Of a stretch of 63,219 bases of DNA, positions 29,290-37,586 are shown one piece after another (positions within the stretch are counted from its first letter, which is position 1; the number at the start of each line of letters is the position of its first letter). The notes under the pieces were generated by a model. That model was given only the letters and a program-made list of their open reading frames with translations, ran no database searches and was not told where the DNA came from. The translations under genes were made by a program, and so were the position numbers. The stretch spans positions 1 to 63,219 of the forward strand of contig JAHDMJ010000028.1 of assembly GCA_018436095.1 (NCBI GenBank). The letters run 5' to 3'. Source of the stretch: Clostridia bacterium. GTDB taxonomy: Bacteria > Bacillota > Peptococcia > DRI-13 > UBA5745.

Positions 29290-30681
29290 TCACGGGGCGG
29301 CTTCCCCTGCAATTTCCTTCCATACAGGCGTATCTTCCAAAGTCAGCAGGTTTAAAGCCGGCTGGCTTTTTATGATATAATCCCAAGCTTTCGGCACGTT
29401 GGCCTTATCCTCGTTGCCAAATGGCGGCGCTTCCCCCGTCAGCTCAGCCATGGCCAGCTCCAGGGGCCAAACCTTATGTTGAGAAATACCCTGGCGATTC
29501 CTGCGCTGAGTATAAATAGGGATATATTCGGCATTTTTGAAATAAGGCTCTCCCGTGGCTCCATCTACGCCCAGAGTCAGCTTTAATATAATACTGCTCA
29601 GCCGGTCCATGCCTTCTTGATTGGAAACAAAATTGCCTTGAGAATACATAACGAATTTTATTTGATCCTTGCCGGAAGCTTTATATACAAGAGGGGGCAA
29701 ATCGGCGGCAGCTTGTCCCGACTGCTTTTCCGTTTGCGCGTACAATTCCGCCAAGTGGATAGCCTCTCCCCGCTGCAATACGTGAGGATGATTGCCTAAA
29801 ATCAGATCGGCGCCGCCTTTAAGCAGTGCCTGAGCCAATTCCGTTTGCTCTTTGTTTGGCTTCGTTTGGTATTCTACTCCCCAATGGAGCATTACGATCA
29901 CATATTGAGCCCCTTCCCGGCGGGCCTGGCTGATATCGGCTAATAACTGATCGGCATTAATATAATTAATACCGAAACCTTTATCTTTTGGCAGCGTCAA
30001 ACCATTGGTGCCGTAAGTGGCCGCAATAAGCCCAATTCTGACGCCGGCTGTCTCCAGCTTTAAAATCCTCGGCTCTTCCGGGCTCCGAAAGGTGCCGGTA
30101 TAGAAAAGACCGGCAGCGTCCAGATTATCCAGAGTGGCGCATAAGCCCTGAAAGCCCCTGTCCAGGCTATGGTTATTAGCGGTAGACACCACATCAAAAC
30201 CGGCGTCTTTCAGGTTTTTAGCCAGGACCTCGGGCGCATTGAACATAGGATAGCCGGTAAAGCCTCTATTGCCTTCTCCCGCCAGGGGAGTTTCCAAATT
30301 GCCGATGACCAGATCACCTTGCCGCAATAAAGGCGCTACCTTATCAAACATAAAGGAAAAATCGTAACTCTTGCTTTCAGGCTGCCAGCCCGCTTTAATC
30401 TGAGGACTATGCATCATAATATCGCCGGTGGAAATAATCGTAAATTCCCAATCCTCCGGTATCGCCGGCGGACGCAGTCCCTTGCCCGCGGTAGCCAAGG
30501 CAGTCTCACTGCCGCCTCCGCTGCCCTGGCTGATTTGGCCGCCCTGGTTGTAGAAGGGCAGGGCATCCTGAAAGACGAAAACTAACAATGCCAGAAAACA
30601 AAAAGAAGCAACGGCAAGGAATAAGGCTTGCCGTGCTTTTCTTTTTCTGCGGTTAAGCGTCCGGGTATTATTACTATTCAT
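29290..30681 (-). CDS. CapA-family anchored protein
   Basis: The 463-residue protein has a basic N-terminus and one membrane segment (about residues 20-38), so the catalytic part is outside the cell. The PGA_cap (CapA/PgsA) metallophosphatase-like fold shows FTIISTGDIMMHSP, DLVIGNLETPLAGEG, VVSTANNHSLDRG, VIVMLHWGVEYQTK and DLILGNHPHVLQRG. Relatives act in poly-gamma-glutamate synthesis, but no capB or capC lies nearby, so the substrate is open. It lies 40 bp after the LUD gene on the same strand. Confidence 0.88.
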   Translation of the reverse strand: MNSNNTRTLNRRKRKARQALFLAVASFCFLALLVFVFQDALPFYNQGGQISQGSGGGSETALATAGKGLRPPAIPEDWEFTIISTGDIMMHSPQIKAGWQPESKSYDFSFMFDKVAPLLRQGDLVIGNLETPLAGEGNRGFTGYPMFNAPEVLAKNLKDAGFDVVSTANNHSLDRGFQGLCATLDNLDAAGLFYTGTFRSPEEPRILKLETAGVRIGLIAATYGTNGLTLPKDKGFGINYINADQLLADISQARREGAQYVIVMLHWGVEYQTKPNKEQTELAQALLKGGADLILGNHPHVLQRGEAIHLAELYAQTEKQSGQAAADLPPLVYKASGKDQIKFVMYSQGNFVSNQEGMDRLSSIILKLTLGVDGATGEPYFKNAEYIPIYTQRRNRQGISQHKVWPLELAMAELTGEAPPFGNEDKANVPKAWDYIIKSQPALNLLTLEDTPVWKEIAGEAAP

Positions 30682-30721
30682 CTATGGCTCTTTTCATTTA
30701 TGCTTCTCTTTGTGTCCCCTT

Positions 30722-31360
30722 TTAGTAACCCAATGCCTCCCCAACTACCAGCACTGTGGTTTTCATTCCGACAGGACATTTGTGAAATATAGTCGCTACA
30801 TTGCAAATACGTTTGGGCGTAGAGCAATCCATGCAATGACCGATTCTGACACAGGGATTATCCGTTCCAATCCTTATATTATTGATAGGGGCGGCATAGC
30901 CGTAGACCCTTTCTTCCGCTTCTTCCAGGTTGGCTACTATTTTGTTGGCGCCTGCAACAATAATGACTTCCCGGGGTCCAAAGATCATGGCCGCCACCCG
31001 GTTGCCCCGGCCATCCACATTATAAAGCCGGCCATCCCGGGTAACGGCGTTGGAGCCGGACAGGAATATATCGCAGGTCAACTGCTTGCGGCGTATTTCT
31101 TGGGCCTCTTCGGGATCTTTGGCAGCATTATGATCGTAGCAGACACAGTTTCTCTTGGCCAGTTCTTCTTTGATATCCAGATATTTAATGGTGGCTGAGC
31201 CCCCAAAGCCAACGCTGGCCCCAGCCGGAATCATCTCCAGCAGCCGCTTTTTCGCACTGGCTGCATCCGGCAGGTACTCAGCCTGAAAACAGTTTTTCTT
31301 CAGCGCTTCTACCGTCGCCTTGCCCAGAAGCTCTGTATGCAGTTTAACATTTTGATCCAT
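30722..31360 (-). CDS. LUD-domain (LutC/DUF162-like) protein
   Basis: This 212-residue protein belongs to the LUD superfamily, which includes lactate-utilisation subunits and DUF1121-type proteins of anaerobes. The core reads VGFGGSATIKYLDI, FLSGSNAVTRDGRLYNVDG and GPREVIIVAGANKIV. A C-terminal cysteine run (CVRIGHCMDCSTPKRICN) suggests a metal site. No lutA or lutB neighbours are present, so a lactate role is not supported. It starts behind AAGGAG. Confidence 0.85.
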   Translation of the reverse strand: MDQNVKLHTELLGKATVEALKKNCFQAEYLPDAASAKKRLLEMIPAGASVGFGGSATIKYLDIKEELAKRNCVCYDHNAAKDPEEAQEIRRKQLTCDIFLSGSNAVTRDGRLYNVDGRGNRVAAMIFGPREVIIVAGANKIVANLEEAEERVYGYAAPINNIRIGTDNPCVRIGHCMDCSTPKRICNVATIFHKCPVGMKTTVLVVGEALGY

Positions 31361-31404
31361 ATGCCATCGCTCCTTTATATCTTATTTTTAATCAAAGGGA
31401 TATT

Positions 31405-33276
31405 TCAGAATGATGTCGGCAAAAACGAAGCTATGCCTTTATCGGCATCCCAACCCACGGTAACGCCCAGAATCTGCTCGCCCAATACCCTGAAGGGCAA
31501 AAAGGTTCTGCCTTCGCTGATGGCAGGCGCCGCGGCAATCTCCAAAGCTTGACCATCAACCGTCATCACTTTGCTGTCAATAGTTAACAGAACCGACTTT
31601 CCGCCGTTGTCGATTTTTACTGTGCCAGCCTGGCCATCCCATTCTACGCTGCCTTCAGGAAGTCCCAAAGCTCTGGCTACATAACTGACAGGCACCATGG
31701 TGTAATCCTCCTTGATGTATGGGGCTACGTCCATCGTTACCTTTTCGTCGCCAATCTTAAGCTCCGTGCTGCCGATGGTCAGTTCCACCGCAATCATCCC
31801 TGCCGGTTTCGCCACCACCTCAGCAATAGCTACAGCCGCTTCATGGCTCAAGCCGCTGCCGCCGGCGGTAAGAAAAACAGGGCCGCTATAGCTTTCATCA
31901 GCAGTTATATAAAAAGTCAGCTCTACTTTAGCTTTAAGGTCTTTTTTTACGACGGCATTGCGGATAGTCAAGCCGTTTGCCGCCAACGTCCAGGAACCGC
32001 TGTTTTCCGTGTTTAGCCCATAGGCATTCTCATCAATGCGCCTGATCAACGTATCCTGAGGCAGGTCAACAGCAAAATTTGTGGTGGTAACTCTCACTGC
32101 TTTGGCAGTAATTCCCTCCGGTAAAGTAAAGGTAGTCCTGCCGTCGGCCCACCATCTGCCCGCCGCCGACTCCTCCAAGGTAACTTTTAAGGTCTTCAGG
32201 CTTTCGCTGACGGCGTCGGCAGGCTCATAGCCGGCAATCAGCTTAGGCAAAGCCTCATCAGCCGCCGTGACGGTATAATCCACTTTGATCCGGTTAGCCA
32301 CCCTTACCGTTTCCCGCTCCATGTTGCAGCCCGATAAAGTCACGGCTACCGGACCGTAAGCCGTATTATCTGCCGCAGCTGACAGTTGAAGATTCTTCAC
32401 GATAAGAGCCCGAGGCTCTCCTGAACCATCTTTATTCATCGCAATATCGAGTTTTATTGACGCCTGGTTTTCCTTAGCATTCGGCCCTTCAACAGCATAA
32501 TACCTGTCCTTGATAGCCAAACCGCTGGTCTTGCGTCCCGCCAATTGTATCTGGTCAATATTAATCCAGCTATAGCCTGCGGGGGCCACAAGCGCCAGTG
32601 TGCCGTCTACTAAAGCGCCGGGCTCCAGCTCTTGGATGACAATATCTTCAAGGACTACGGTCTGAGAAAAGCTCTTGCTCTCTCCCGGCTTCACCTGAGT
32701 AATAATTGAACCGCCTAAGCCGCCGCTGGCAAAGGTATAAGCGCCGCCGGAAGAAAGACCGCCGGAGGCCGGATCGTAAATTTCAACGGAAGCCGGGCTG
32801 CCTGTCACCTCAACCAGCATAGGGATATAGAGAGCCTCGTAGCTGGAAACTACAGTATAGGGATCGAGAGTAATAACGGCTACGTTATCCCTTCCCCCCG
32901 GGCTCATTACATAGCTCAAACCCTGGGGCCATTGCCCGCCGGTGAGGTAACCTTCGTTGGAATCCACCGGTATGAATTCACCGTCTTTATTGACATCGCC
33001 ATAATCGTCGATGCCCATCCGGCTATAAGCTTCAAAATCCCAATAGGCATTGGTAAGCCGCAGTTCAAAAGAAATGCCTTGCAGCCTGGTGCCGCTTTGG
33101 GGCTGGATTACCAGCACCGGGATTTTTTCCGGGTCGGCTAAGATCGCAATCGAATATCCTGCCTTGGCTCCTGCGAGGTTAATGATGGAATTGCTGGTCT
33201 CGGCAAACAAAAGGCCTGCCGGCAGGACAGATATCAGAAACAGGACGGTTAAAAGAAAAGACAGTTTTCTTTTCAT
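31405..33276 (-). CDS. Secreted stalk-domain (copper amine oxidase N-like) protein
   Basis: The product, about 623 residues, has a Sec signal at residues 1-26 (KRKLSFLLTVLFLISVLPAG). A long beta-rich ectodomain follows, and the C-terminal stalk domain matches the copper-amine-oxidase N-terminal-like family (ITMDV-type strand, YTMVPVSYVARALGLPEGSV, KVMTVDGQALEIAAAPAISE, RTFLPFRVLGEQILG). Such domains are surface modules, not oxidases. It is 35 bp after the prepilin peptidase gene and in line with the Tad operon, so it may be the surface or adhesive component. It is preceded by AAGGAGG. Confidence 0.8.
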   Translation of the reverse strand: MKRKLSFLLTVLFLISVLPAGLLFAETSNSIINLAGAKAGYSIAILADPEKIPVLVIQPQSGTRLQGISFELRLTNAYWDFEAYSRMGIDDYGDVNKDGEFIPVDSNEGYLTGGQWPQGLSYVMSPGGRDNVAVITLDPYTVVSSYEALYIPMLVEVTGSPASVEIYDPASGGLSSGGAYTFASGGLGGSIITQVKPGESKSFSQTVVLEDIVIQELEPGALVDGTLALVAPAGYSWINIDQIQLAGRKTSGLAIKDRYYAVEGPNAKENQASIKLDIAMNKDGSGEPRALIVKNLQLSAAADNTAYGPVAVTLSGCNMERETVRVANRIKVDYTVTAADEALPKLIAGYEPADAVSESLKTLKVTLEESAAGRWWADGRTTFTLPEGITAKAVRVTTTNFAVDLPQDTLIRRIDENAYGLNTENSGSWTLAANGLTIRNAVVKKDLKAKVELTFYITADESYSGPVFLTAGGSGLSHEAAVAIAEVVAKPAGMIAVELTIGSTELKIGDEKVTMDVAPYIKEDYTMVPVSYVARALGLPEGSVEWDGQAGTVKIDNGGKSVLLTIDSKVMTVDGQALEIAAAPAISEGRTFLPFRVLGEQILGVTVGWDADKGIASFLPTSF

Positions 33277-33311
33277 CAATAATTACCTCCTTAAACCTTT
33301 TCTCCATCATA

Positions 33312-33743
33312 CTATATCACAAAACCCTGCCAGAGAAAATAGGCCGCCGCCATGAAAGGAGCCAGGGGCAAAGCCCTTGGCCTTTTTTTGCCTAAGAAAA
33401 GCAAAACCACAGACGCCGCCAATAGCACCCCGCAATACATCCCTAAAAAATCCAGCCAATGCTTCCAACCTAGAAAAAAACCAATAAGGGCGGCCAGCTT
33501 CACGTCACCAGCTCCCAGACAACGAAACCGGTAAGGAATAAAATGAATGAAAAAGGCCAGCATTCCTGCCCCCAAACAGCCGGGCAGCAGGGCAGCTTCT
33601 CCTTCAACGAACAAAACCGCCGCCAGGATCGCAAAACAGCCCAAACCGCCTAAGATCAAAAAGTTAGGAATCCGCCGGCTTTTCAAGTCGGTGCCGGCGG
33701 CGCCTAACAGCAATACACCTAAAATTATCTTCCCCGCGAACAT
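33312..33743 (-). CDS. Prepilin peptidase, A24 family (TadV/CpaA type)
   Basis: This 143-residue membrane aspartic protease cleaves prepilins. The first catalytic Asp lies in AAGTDLKSRRIPN (Asp19) and the second in RCLGAGDVKLAALIGFFLG. Short single-domain A24 enzymes without the methylase part are typical of Tad systems. It lies between the SAF-domain gene and the stalk-domain gene on the same strand, and the GGAGAGG site is good. Confidence 0.88.
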   Translation of the reverse strand: MFAGKIILGVLLLGAAGTDLKSRRIPNFLILGGLGCFAILAAVLFVEGEAALLPGCLGAGMLAFFIHFIPYRFRCLGAGDVKLAALIGFFLGWKHWLDFLGMYCGVLLAASVVLLFLGKKRPRALPLAPFMAAAYFLWQGFVI

Positions 33744-33788
33744 TACCTCTCCTCATTCCAGCGTTGCTTATTGCCTCTTAAGCGCATC

Positions 33789-34499
33789 TTATCGTCCGTT
33801 AGCCTGGCCTGACCGGGGCGAAAAATAGATCCTGCCTTCTTCGTTATAGCGAATCAAGGCCTTAATCCGCTCCTCGTCTTCTTTATCCACCATCAGGGTA
33901 ATAACTGCCGGCAATAGGTCGTTGCTGTAGCCGTCTCCTGCCGGGCCTCCGGCAAGAGCCAGCCCGCCGGCATTCTTTTTATCGATTATCAGCAGATCAG
34001 CCAACATGGGGTCTTCTTCCGGCCCGATGATTTGCGAAGGCTGGACCTCCTCATAGCCGTTTTTAGCCGGTATATAAACCACAGCGTCAGCCCTCACCCC
34101 CGGCCAAAGCCAGTCGCCGCCGCTGCGCACCAGGTCTGTGGCCACAGCAATCAGACACATATCCTCCCGGTTGTCAAACTCCCAACGCCAGCCACCGCCG
34201 GCACTATCAGCAGAAGTCAGCCGCCGCAGCCGTAAAACATCCCCCGCCCCAACACCCAATTCGCCGATATACCAGGGCCCCCGGGCCATAAACTCGCCGA
34301 TATCCGTAATATAGTCTTTATCCAAGCCAAAAACCGGCTTTTCCATCATAGTCAGGTTGTCGGCATTTAAAGGCGTTCCCGGCAGCAGATCCCTTTTGGC
34401 GGCAACCACCCTTTGGGTGGCTCCGGCTTGTTTTAGGTAAGCCTGGTTTAAGGTAAAGGTGATGCCGAATACCACTATAAAACTAAAGCTGATAACCAA
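33789..34499 (-). CDS. CpaB/RcpC-like SAF-domain pilus assembly protein
   Basis: The product has one N-terminal membrane segment and then an SAF-type beta-clip (RVVAAKRDLLPGTPLNADNL), as in CpaB/RcpC of Tad systems. VRADAVVYIPAKNG and PAVITLMVDKEDEERIKALI fit that family. TTG 34499 has no ribosome site and starts inside the hydrophobic segment. The frame stays open to 34550 and adds a basic N-terminus (KGKRGLIGFIIKG). AGAGGGG precedes a CTG codon at 34544 by nine bases, so the true start may be that non-standard codon. Confidence 0.75.
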   Translation of the reverse strand: MVISFSFIVVFGITFTLNQAYLKQAGATQRVVAAKRDLLPGTPLNADNLTMMEKPVFGLDKDYITDIGEFMARGPWYIGELGVGAGDVLRLRRLTSADSAGGGWRWEFDNREDMCLIAVATDLVRSGGDWLWPGVRADAVVYIPAKNGYEEVQPSQIIGPEEDPMLADLLIIDKKNAGGLALAGGPAGDGYSNDLLPAVITLMVDKEDEERIKALIRYNEEGRIYFSPRSGQANGR

Positions 34500-34561
34500 G
34501 CCTTTAATAATAAAGCCGATGAGCCCCCGTTTTCCTTTCGCCAGCTTTAATCACCCCTCTT

Positions 34562-34999
34562 TTATTTATATTGCCCCTGATAAGCCAGGCTTTTATTGAC
34601 CGTAATCTCTCTGCCTTCTTGGCCGATTAAACCGGCCAGAAGAAAAGGTATGCTCACCTTGGCCTGTCCGGCCGCTCCAATCCGCTCATTAGCCCCCGTT
34701 ATCTCCATTTGGAAAGAAAGGCTTTGCTCCAGAGGACCGGCCATGTTTTGCCAAAGAATGTAGCGGGCCCAGTTCTTCGCTTGTTCCTGCTGCGCAAGCT
34801 GCCTTCCCCAAATCAGGTCCGCCTCCGCTACACTTTTGACGATTGCCCCGTCCAGGGCCAACTCAAGGCTCTGCCCCAGGCGATGCCTGACTAGCCAGTA
34901 AGAGGCGGAATCCGTCACCAAACAAACAAGCAGAAACATTATCCAAAGCCAAAAAAACGCTCTCACCTTTTCTACCGCCTTTCTTATTTGTCGGTTCAT
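34562..34999 (-). CDS. TadE/TadG-like pseudopilin
   Basis: The 145-residue protein has a short basic cytoplasmic end (NRQIRKAVEKVRAFF), one membrane helix (about residues 15-33) and a small extracellular domain. This is the layout of TadE-like minor pilins, but sequence match to the family is weak and the call rests largely on position. It begins 15 bp after the preceding TadE-like gene. Confidence 0.6.
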   Translation of the reverse strand: MNRQIRKAVEKVRAFFWLWIMFLLVCLVTDSASYWLVRHRLGQSLELALDGAIVKSVAEADLIWGRQLAQQEQAKNWARYILWQNMAGPLEQSLSFQMEITGANERIGAAGQAKVSIPFLLAGLIGQEGREITVNKSLAYQGQYK

Positions 35000-35014
35000 A
35001 TAGCTGTCAGCCGG

Positions 35015-35425
35015 CTATCCCCTTCTTATATAAGTATGGGCCAGGCCCTGAAGCCGCAGGCTAAAAGGTACGCTGAGCTCTTTGCCGAAAGGCCTCAGGC
35101 TGCGGACGGGATAGCGGCCCCAGGCCTTTAGCTCCATCAGTTCCCCTCTTTGCACAGTCTTAGGCGTACCCTCCAGGCGGATATCGAAATCCATCAGGTT
35201 TAAAGATACAAGCATTTCCCGAAACTTCCTTTCCATATGGCCGTCCAGTCCGTTTTCCCCTTTCATCATTTCCATGACCTCACCGCAGGCGCCGTACAAT
35301 TTCCAGGCGGACATGCTATAGGCGGCTATCTCTACTGCTAAAAACAGAATAATGGCCAGAACGAACATGACGTAAAAACCGCTGATCAGCCCTTCTCCTG
35401 ACCGGCTGCCCCATAACCCCCTCAT
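35015..35425 (-). CDS. TadE-like (DUF4320-type) pseudopilin
   Basis: The protein is 136 residues from ATG 35425, chosen because a strong GGGGGGAGGG site precedes it; the frame continues upstream without one. The N-terminus SRSGEGLISGFYVMFVLAII has the short basic end and E-containing hydrophobic helix of type IVb pilin-like proteins. A globular domain with RLEGTPKTVQRGELMELKAW follows. It lies between the pilin-like gene and another TadE-like gene. Confidence 0.7.
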   Translation of the reverse strand: MRGLWGSRSGEGLISGFYVMFVLAIILFLAVEIAAYSMSAWKLYGACGEVMEMMKGENGLDGHMERKFREMLVSLNLMDFDIRLEGTPKTVQRGELMELKAWGRYPVRSLRPFGKELSVPFSLRLQGLAHTYIRRG

Positions 35426-35453
35426 ACACCCTCCCCCCTTCCTTTGCCTTCCT

Positions 35454-35693
35454 TTAAGAGCCGGGATTAAATACACGGTCAAGATGAGAAAAGATATTAT
35501 TGACGTAGCTTGTAAGCTTGCCGTCTACAATGCCCTTGATCAACACTAAAAGCAAAGCCATAATGGCCATCCAGCCTAAAGCAGAAACCAAGTCGCCTTT
35601 TTCCTCCCGCAGAAAACCGGCGGCCTTATTTTGCAGAACCGCCAGTCTGCCTCCCCAGTAAACACCCCTATCCTTATACCATTTCATCATCAT
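35454..35693 (-). CDS. Flp-like small pilin candidate
   Basis: The 79-residue protein has a basic N-terminal region, then EEKGDLVSALGWMAIMALLL, then a short tail (YVNNIFSHLDRVFN). A hydrophobic helix following a charged E/G-rich segment is the mark of Flp/Tad major pilins, and processing would be after the Gly in EEKG. Three consecutive ATGs (35693, 35690, 35687) follow AAAGGAGG. I am unsure whether it is the main pilin. Confidence 0.65.
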   Translation of the reverse strand: MMMKWYKDRGVYWGGRLAVLQNKAAGFLREEKGDLVSALGWMAIMALLLVLIKGIVDGKLTSYVNNIFSHLDRVFNPGS

Positions 35694-35700
35694 CTTCCTC

Positions 35701-35760
35701 CTTTGGCCTGCTCCGATTAGGCGAATAATCCTCTGGCCTGCTCCGATTAGGCGAATAATC
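35701..35760. repeat. 30-bp tandem duplication at the tadC 3' end
   Basis: Positions 35701-35730 and 35731-35760 match in 29 of 30 bases (GCTCCGATTAGGCGAATAAT core). The duplicated piece contains the last codons and stop of the TadC-like gene, so a second copy of the gene's end sits between it and the pilin gene. Confidence 0.9.
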
Positions 35761-36643
35761 CTCCCACCTGCCCCAATATCTCCCAGCCTTTTAAAAGCAA
35801 TGCCGCCACAGCCAACGCAAATAAAAGCCCATACAACTGAACTATTTTTTCCGGTTTATTACGTATCAGAGACTCCGCAGCCTCCTGCCGTAATGCCGTC
35901 AATTCCCCCTCTATGCTGCCGAAATAGGCTTCAGCAGCTCCATAACCGCTTTCCACCGCCAGCATCAGAGCCGAAGCCAGCTTCTGTACCGGCGGCAAAT
36001 CAAAGCTGATGGCAAACAACCGGAAGGCGCCTGCGGACCCAATGGTTTGAATATCATGGATCAATTGGCCTAGGGCCTGAGCCATAGCAGGCCCGCCGGC
36101 GGCCTGAGCCTGCCGGAGAGCTGATAAGTAATCTCTGCCGCCGGCAAAGCAGATTCGCAGCCTGTCCATAACCTCAGGTATATCCCTTACTAATTCCTGT
36201 TGCCAGCGGTTGTATTTGCGCTCTAAGCTCTTTAGCTCCTGCCGGAAAAGCAGGGCAAAAACCGCCGGATAGGCTAAGGCTTGCCGCCAGTCCTGCCATA
36301 GTAAGGGCAGCGCCAGAGCCGGCAAAGCCAACATTAAACTTTTCAGCAACAAAACAGCCAGTTTTTCCCGGGCATCAGCTTTTTCTCCCATTAGCTCAAG
36401 CTTTCTGTCCAGTTGCTGCCAATAGGATTGTTCCAGCCGGATCAGTCCCGCGCCTTTATCCATGATACTGATTACCGGTTTCAGGCGGCGGTTTTCTCCC
36501 GCCTGCCCCTCATGCCATCCCTGGCTTCTTGCAGCAAAACCGGCCAGCTTATACGGCTCTCTCTTCTTTTGCCACCAGTCGAAAATCTCAGCAAACAGCC
36601 ATGATGCGTATATAGCCCAAACCAGCGGCGGCAAACAAATCAT
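35747..36643 (-). CDS. TadC-like inner-membrane platform protein
   Basis: This 298-residue protein is related to the type II secretion F domain: ELVRDIPEVMDRLRICFAGG in the cytoplasmic helical part, hydrophobic segments around residues 105-140, and a last membrane helix near 270-290. TadC pairs with TadB to form the pilus platform. ATG 36643 has its AAGGGGG some 20 bases away. An in-frame ATT at 36652 is better spaced, so the start is uncertain. A 30-bp duplication covers the stop. Confidence 0.8.
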   Translation of the reverse strand: MICLPPLVWAIYASWLFAEIFDWWQKKREPYKLAGFAARSQGWHEGQAGENRRLKPVISIMDKGAGLIRLEQSYWQQLDRKLELMGEKADAREKLAVLLLKSLMLALPALALPLLWQDWRQALAYPAVFALLFRQELKSLERKYNRWQQELVRDIPEVMDRLRICFAGGRDYLSALRQAQAAGGPAMAQALGQLIHDIQTIGSAGAFRLFAISFDLPPVQKLASALMLAVESGYGAAEAYFGSIEGELTALRQEAAESLIRNKPEKIVQLYGLLFALAVAALLLKGWEILGQVGGLFA

Positions 36644-36666
36644 CGGATTAATACCAATTTCCCCCT

Positions 36667-37548
36667 TTAAAGCTCTTCAACATTTAAGGACAGATATTCC
36701 TGGCCTTTAACTGCTACATAAAGGCTGACAGCCACATAAGCAAAGATCAGCAGCTTTCCCGGCAGCGAATAGAGATAGAGGTTTTTTTGTCCCGTATCCA
36801 GCATGGATAAGACCACCGGAAAGCTCCAAGACATTAATAAAGCGGCATATAACTGTCTTTTGCGGCTGGCAGCTTTTTGAGCCACCAGAAGCACTGCCTG
36901 CAAATCGGCCTCCAAGCTTTGAACAGACTTGTCCAGAGCCCGTAAAGCCGCAGGAGTCCAGCCATCTTTATTAGCTTGGATCAAGGTCTCGGCCACATGA
37001 TCAAATTTTTTAAGCTTTATGCTATTTTGCCATAAAACCACAGCCTCCCGGACGCTGCTGCCTAAACGCAGCTCCTCCAAAACCTGTCTGAGGATTTTTG
37101 TCCGCTCACCCCGTCCATCGCTTTCAATCACCATTTCAATAGCCCTGCTGAGACTGCCCTGATCCGGCAGGCGGGCCAAAAGCTGGCGCAGAGAATCCGT
37201 CAGGGCCATTAAGGTTTCCAACCGCTGCCGCCTTTTGCGATTGTTGATAATCAAGGTTGGCAGAATCAGCGTCAGCAGCCATCCCAAACCGAAAAGCAGC
37301 AGATTGCCGGTGATAAGATACAGGCTGCAAGCAGCAGACAAGCTGAAAAGCCAGACCATTTTTGTTTCCCTGCCACCCCAGCTCACTCCCGCCGCATAGG
37401 CCTGGCTATGCAGGCGTTTTTCCTCCCTTGCCCAATAGCTTTCCTCCTTTTTACGGCCCCGCTCTTTCTGATTGCCGGTAATTAAAAGCAGAAATGATAG
37501 CGTCAGCCAGCCGGTAAACAGTGCCGCATTAATAAAAGATCTTGCCAT
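36667..37548 (-). CDS. TadB-like inner-membrane platform protein
   Basis: This is a roughly 293-residue T2SF-domain protein. Membrane segments lie near residues 5-22 and 60-90 and at the C-terminus. The cytoplasmic core includes ALTDSLRQLLARLPDQGSLS and ELRLGSSVREAVVLW. ATG 37548 is used because AAGGAG lies eight bases upstream; the open frame runs further upstream into tadA. It is 38 bp after the TadA-like ATPase gene, in the usual TadA-B-C order. Confidence 0.85.
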   Translation of the reverse strand: MARSFINAALFTGWLTLSFLLLITGNQKERGRKKEESYWAREEKRLHSQAYAAGVSWGGRETKMVWLFSLSAACSLYLITGNLLLFGLGWLLTLILPTLIINNRKRRQRLETLMALTDSLRQLLARLPDQGSLSRAIEMVIESDGRGERTKILRQVLEELRLGSSVREAVVLWQNSIKLKKFDHVAETLIQANKDGWTPAALRALDKSVQSLEADLQAVLLVAQKAASRKRQLYAALLMSWSFPVVLSMLDTGQKNLYLYSLPGKLLIFAYVAVSLYVAVKGQEYLSLNVEEL

Positions 37549-37586
37549 TCTACGGCTCCTTCTTATTCCTTTTAAACTCTTGCCCT

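Noticed and set aside
29282-29302. GC-rich hairpin between the DUF2284 and CapA genes as a terminator
   Set aside because: There is no T-run on either strand, and half of it lies inside the CapA stop region.
30722-31360. Assignment to lactate utilisation (lutC)
   Set aside because: Only the LUD domain is shared. lutA and lutB are absent and the C-terminal cysteines differ from LutC.
31405-33276. Annotation as a copper amine oxidase
   Set aside because: Only the N-terminal-like stalk domain is present. The catalytic domain and topaquinone site are absent.
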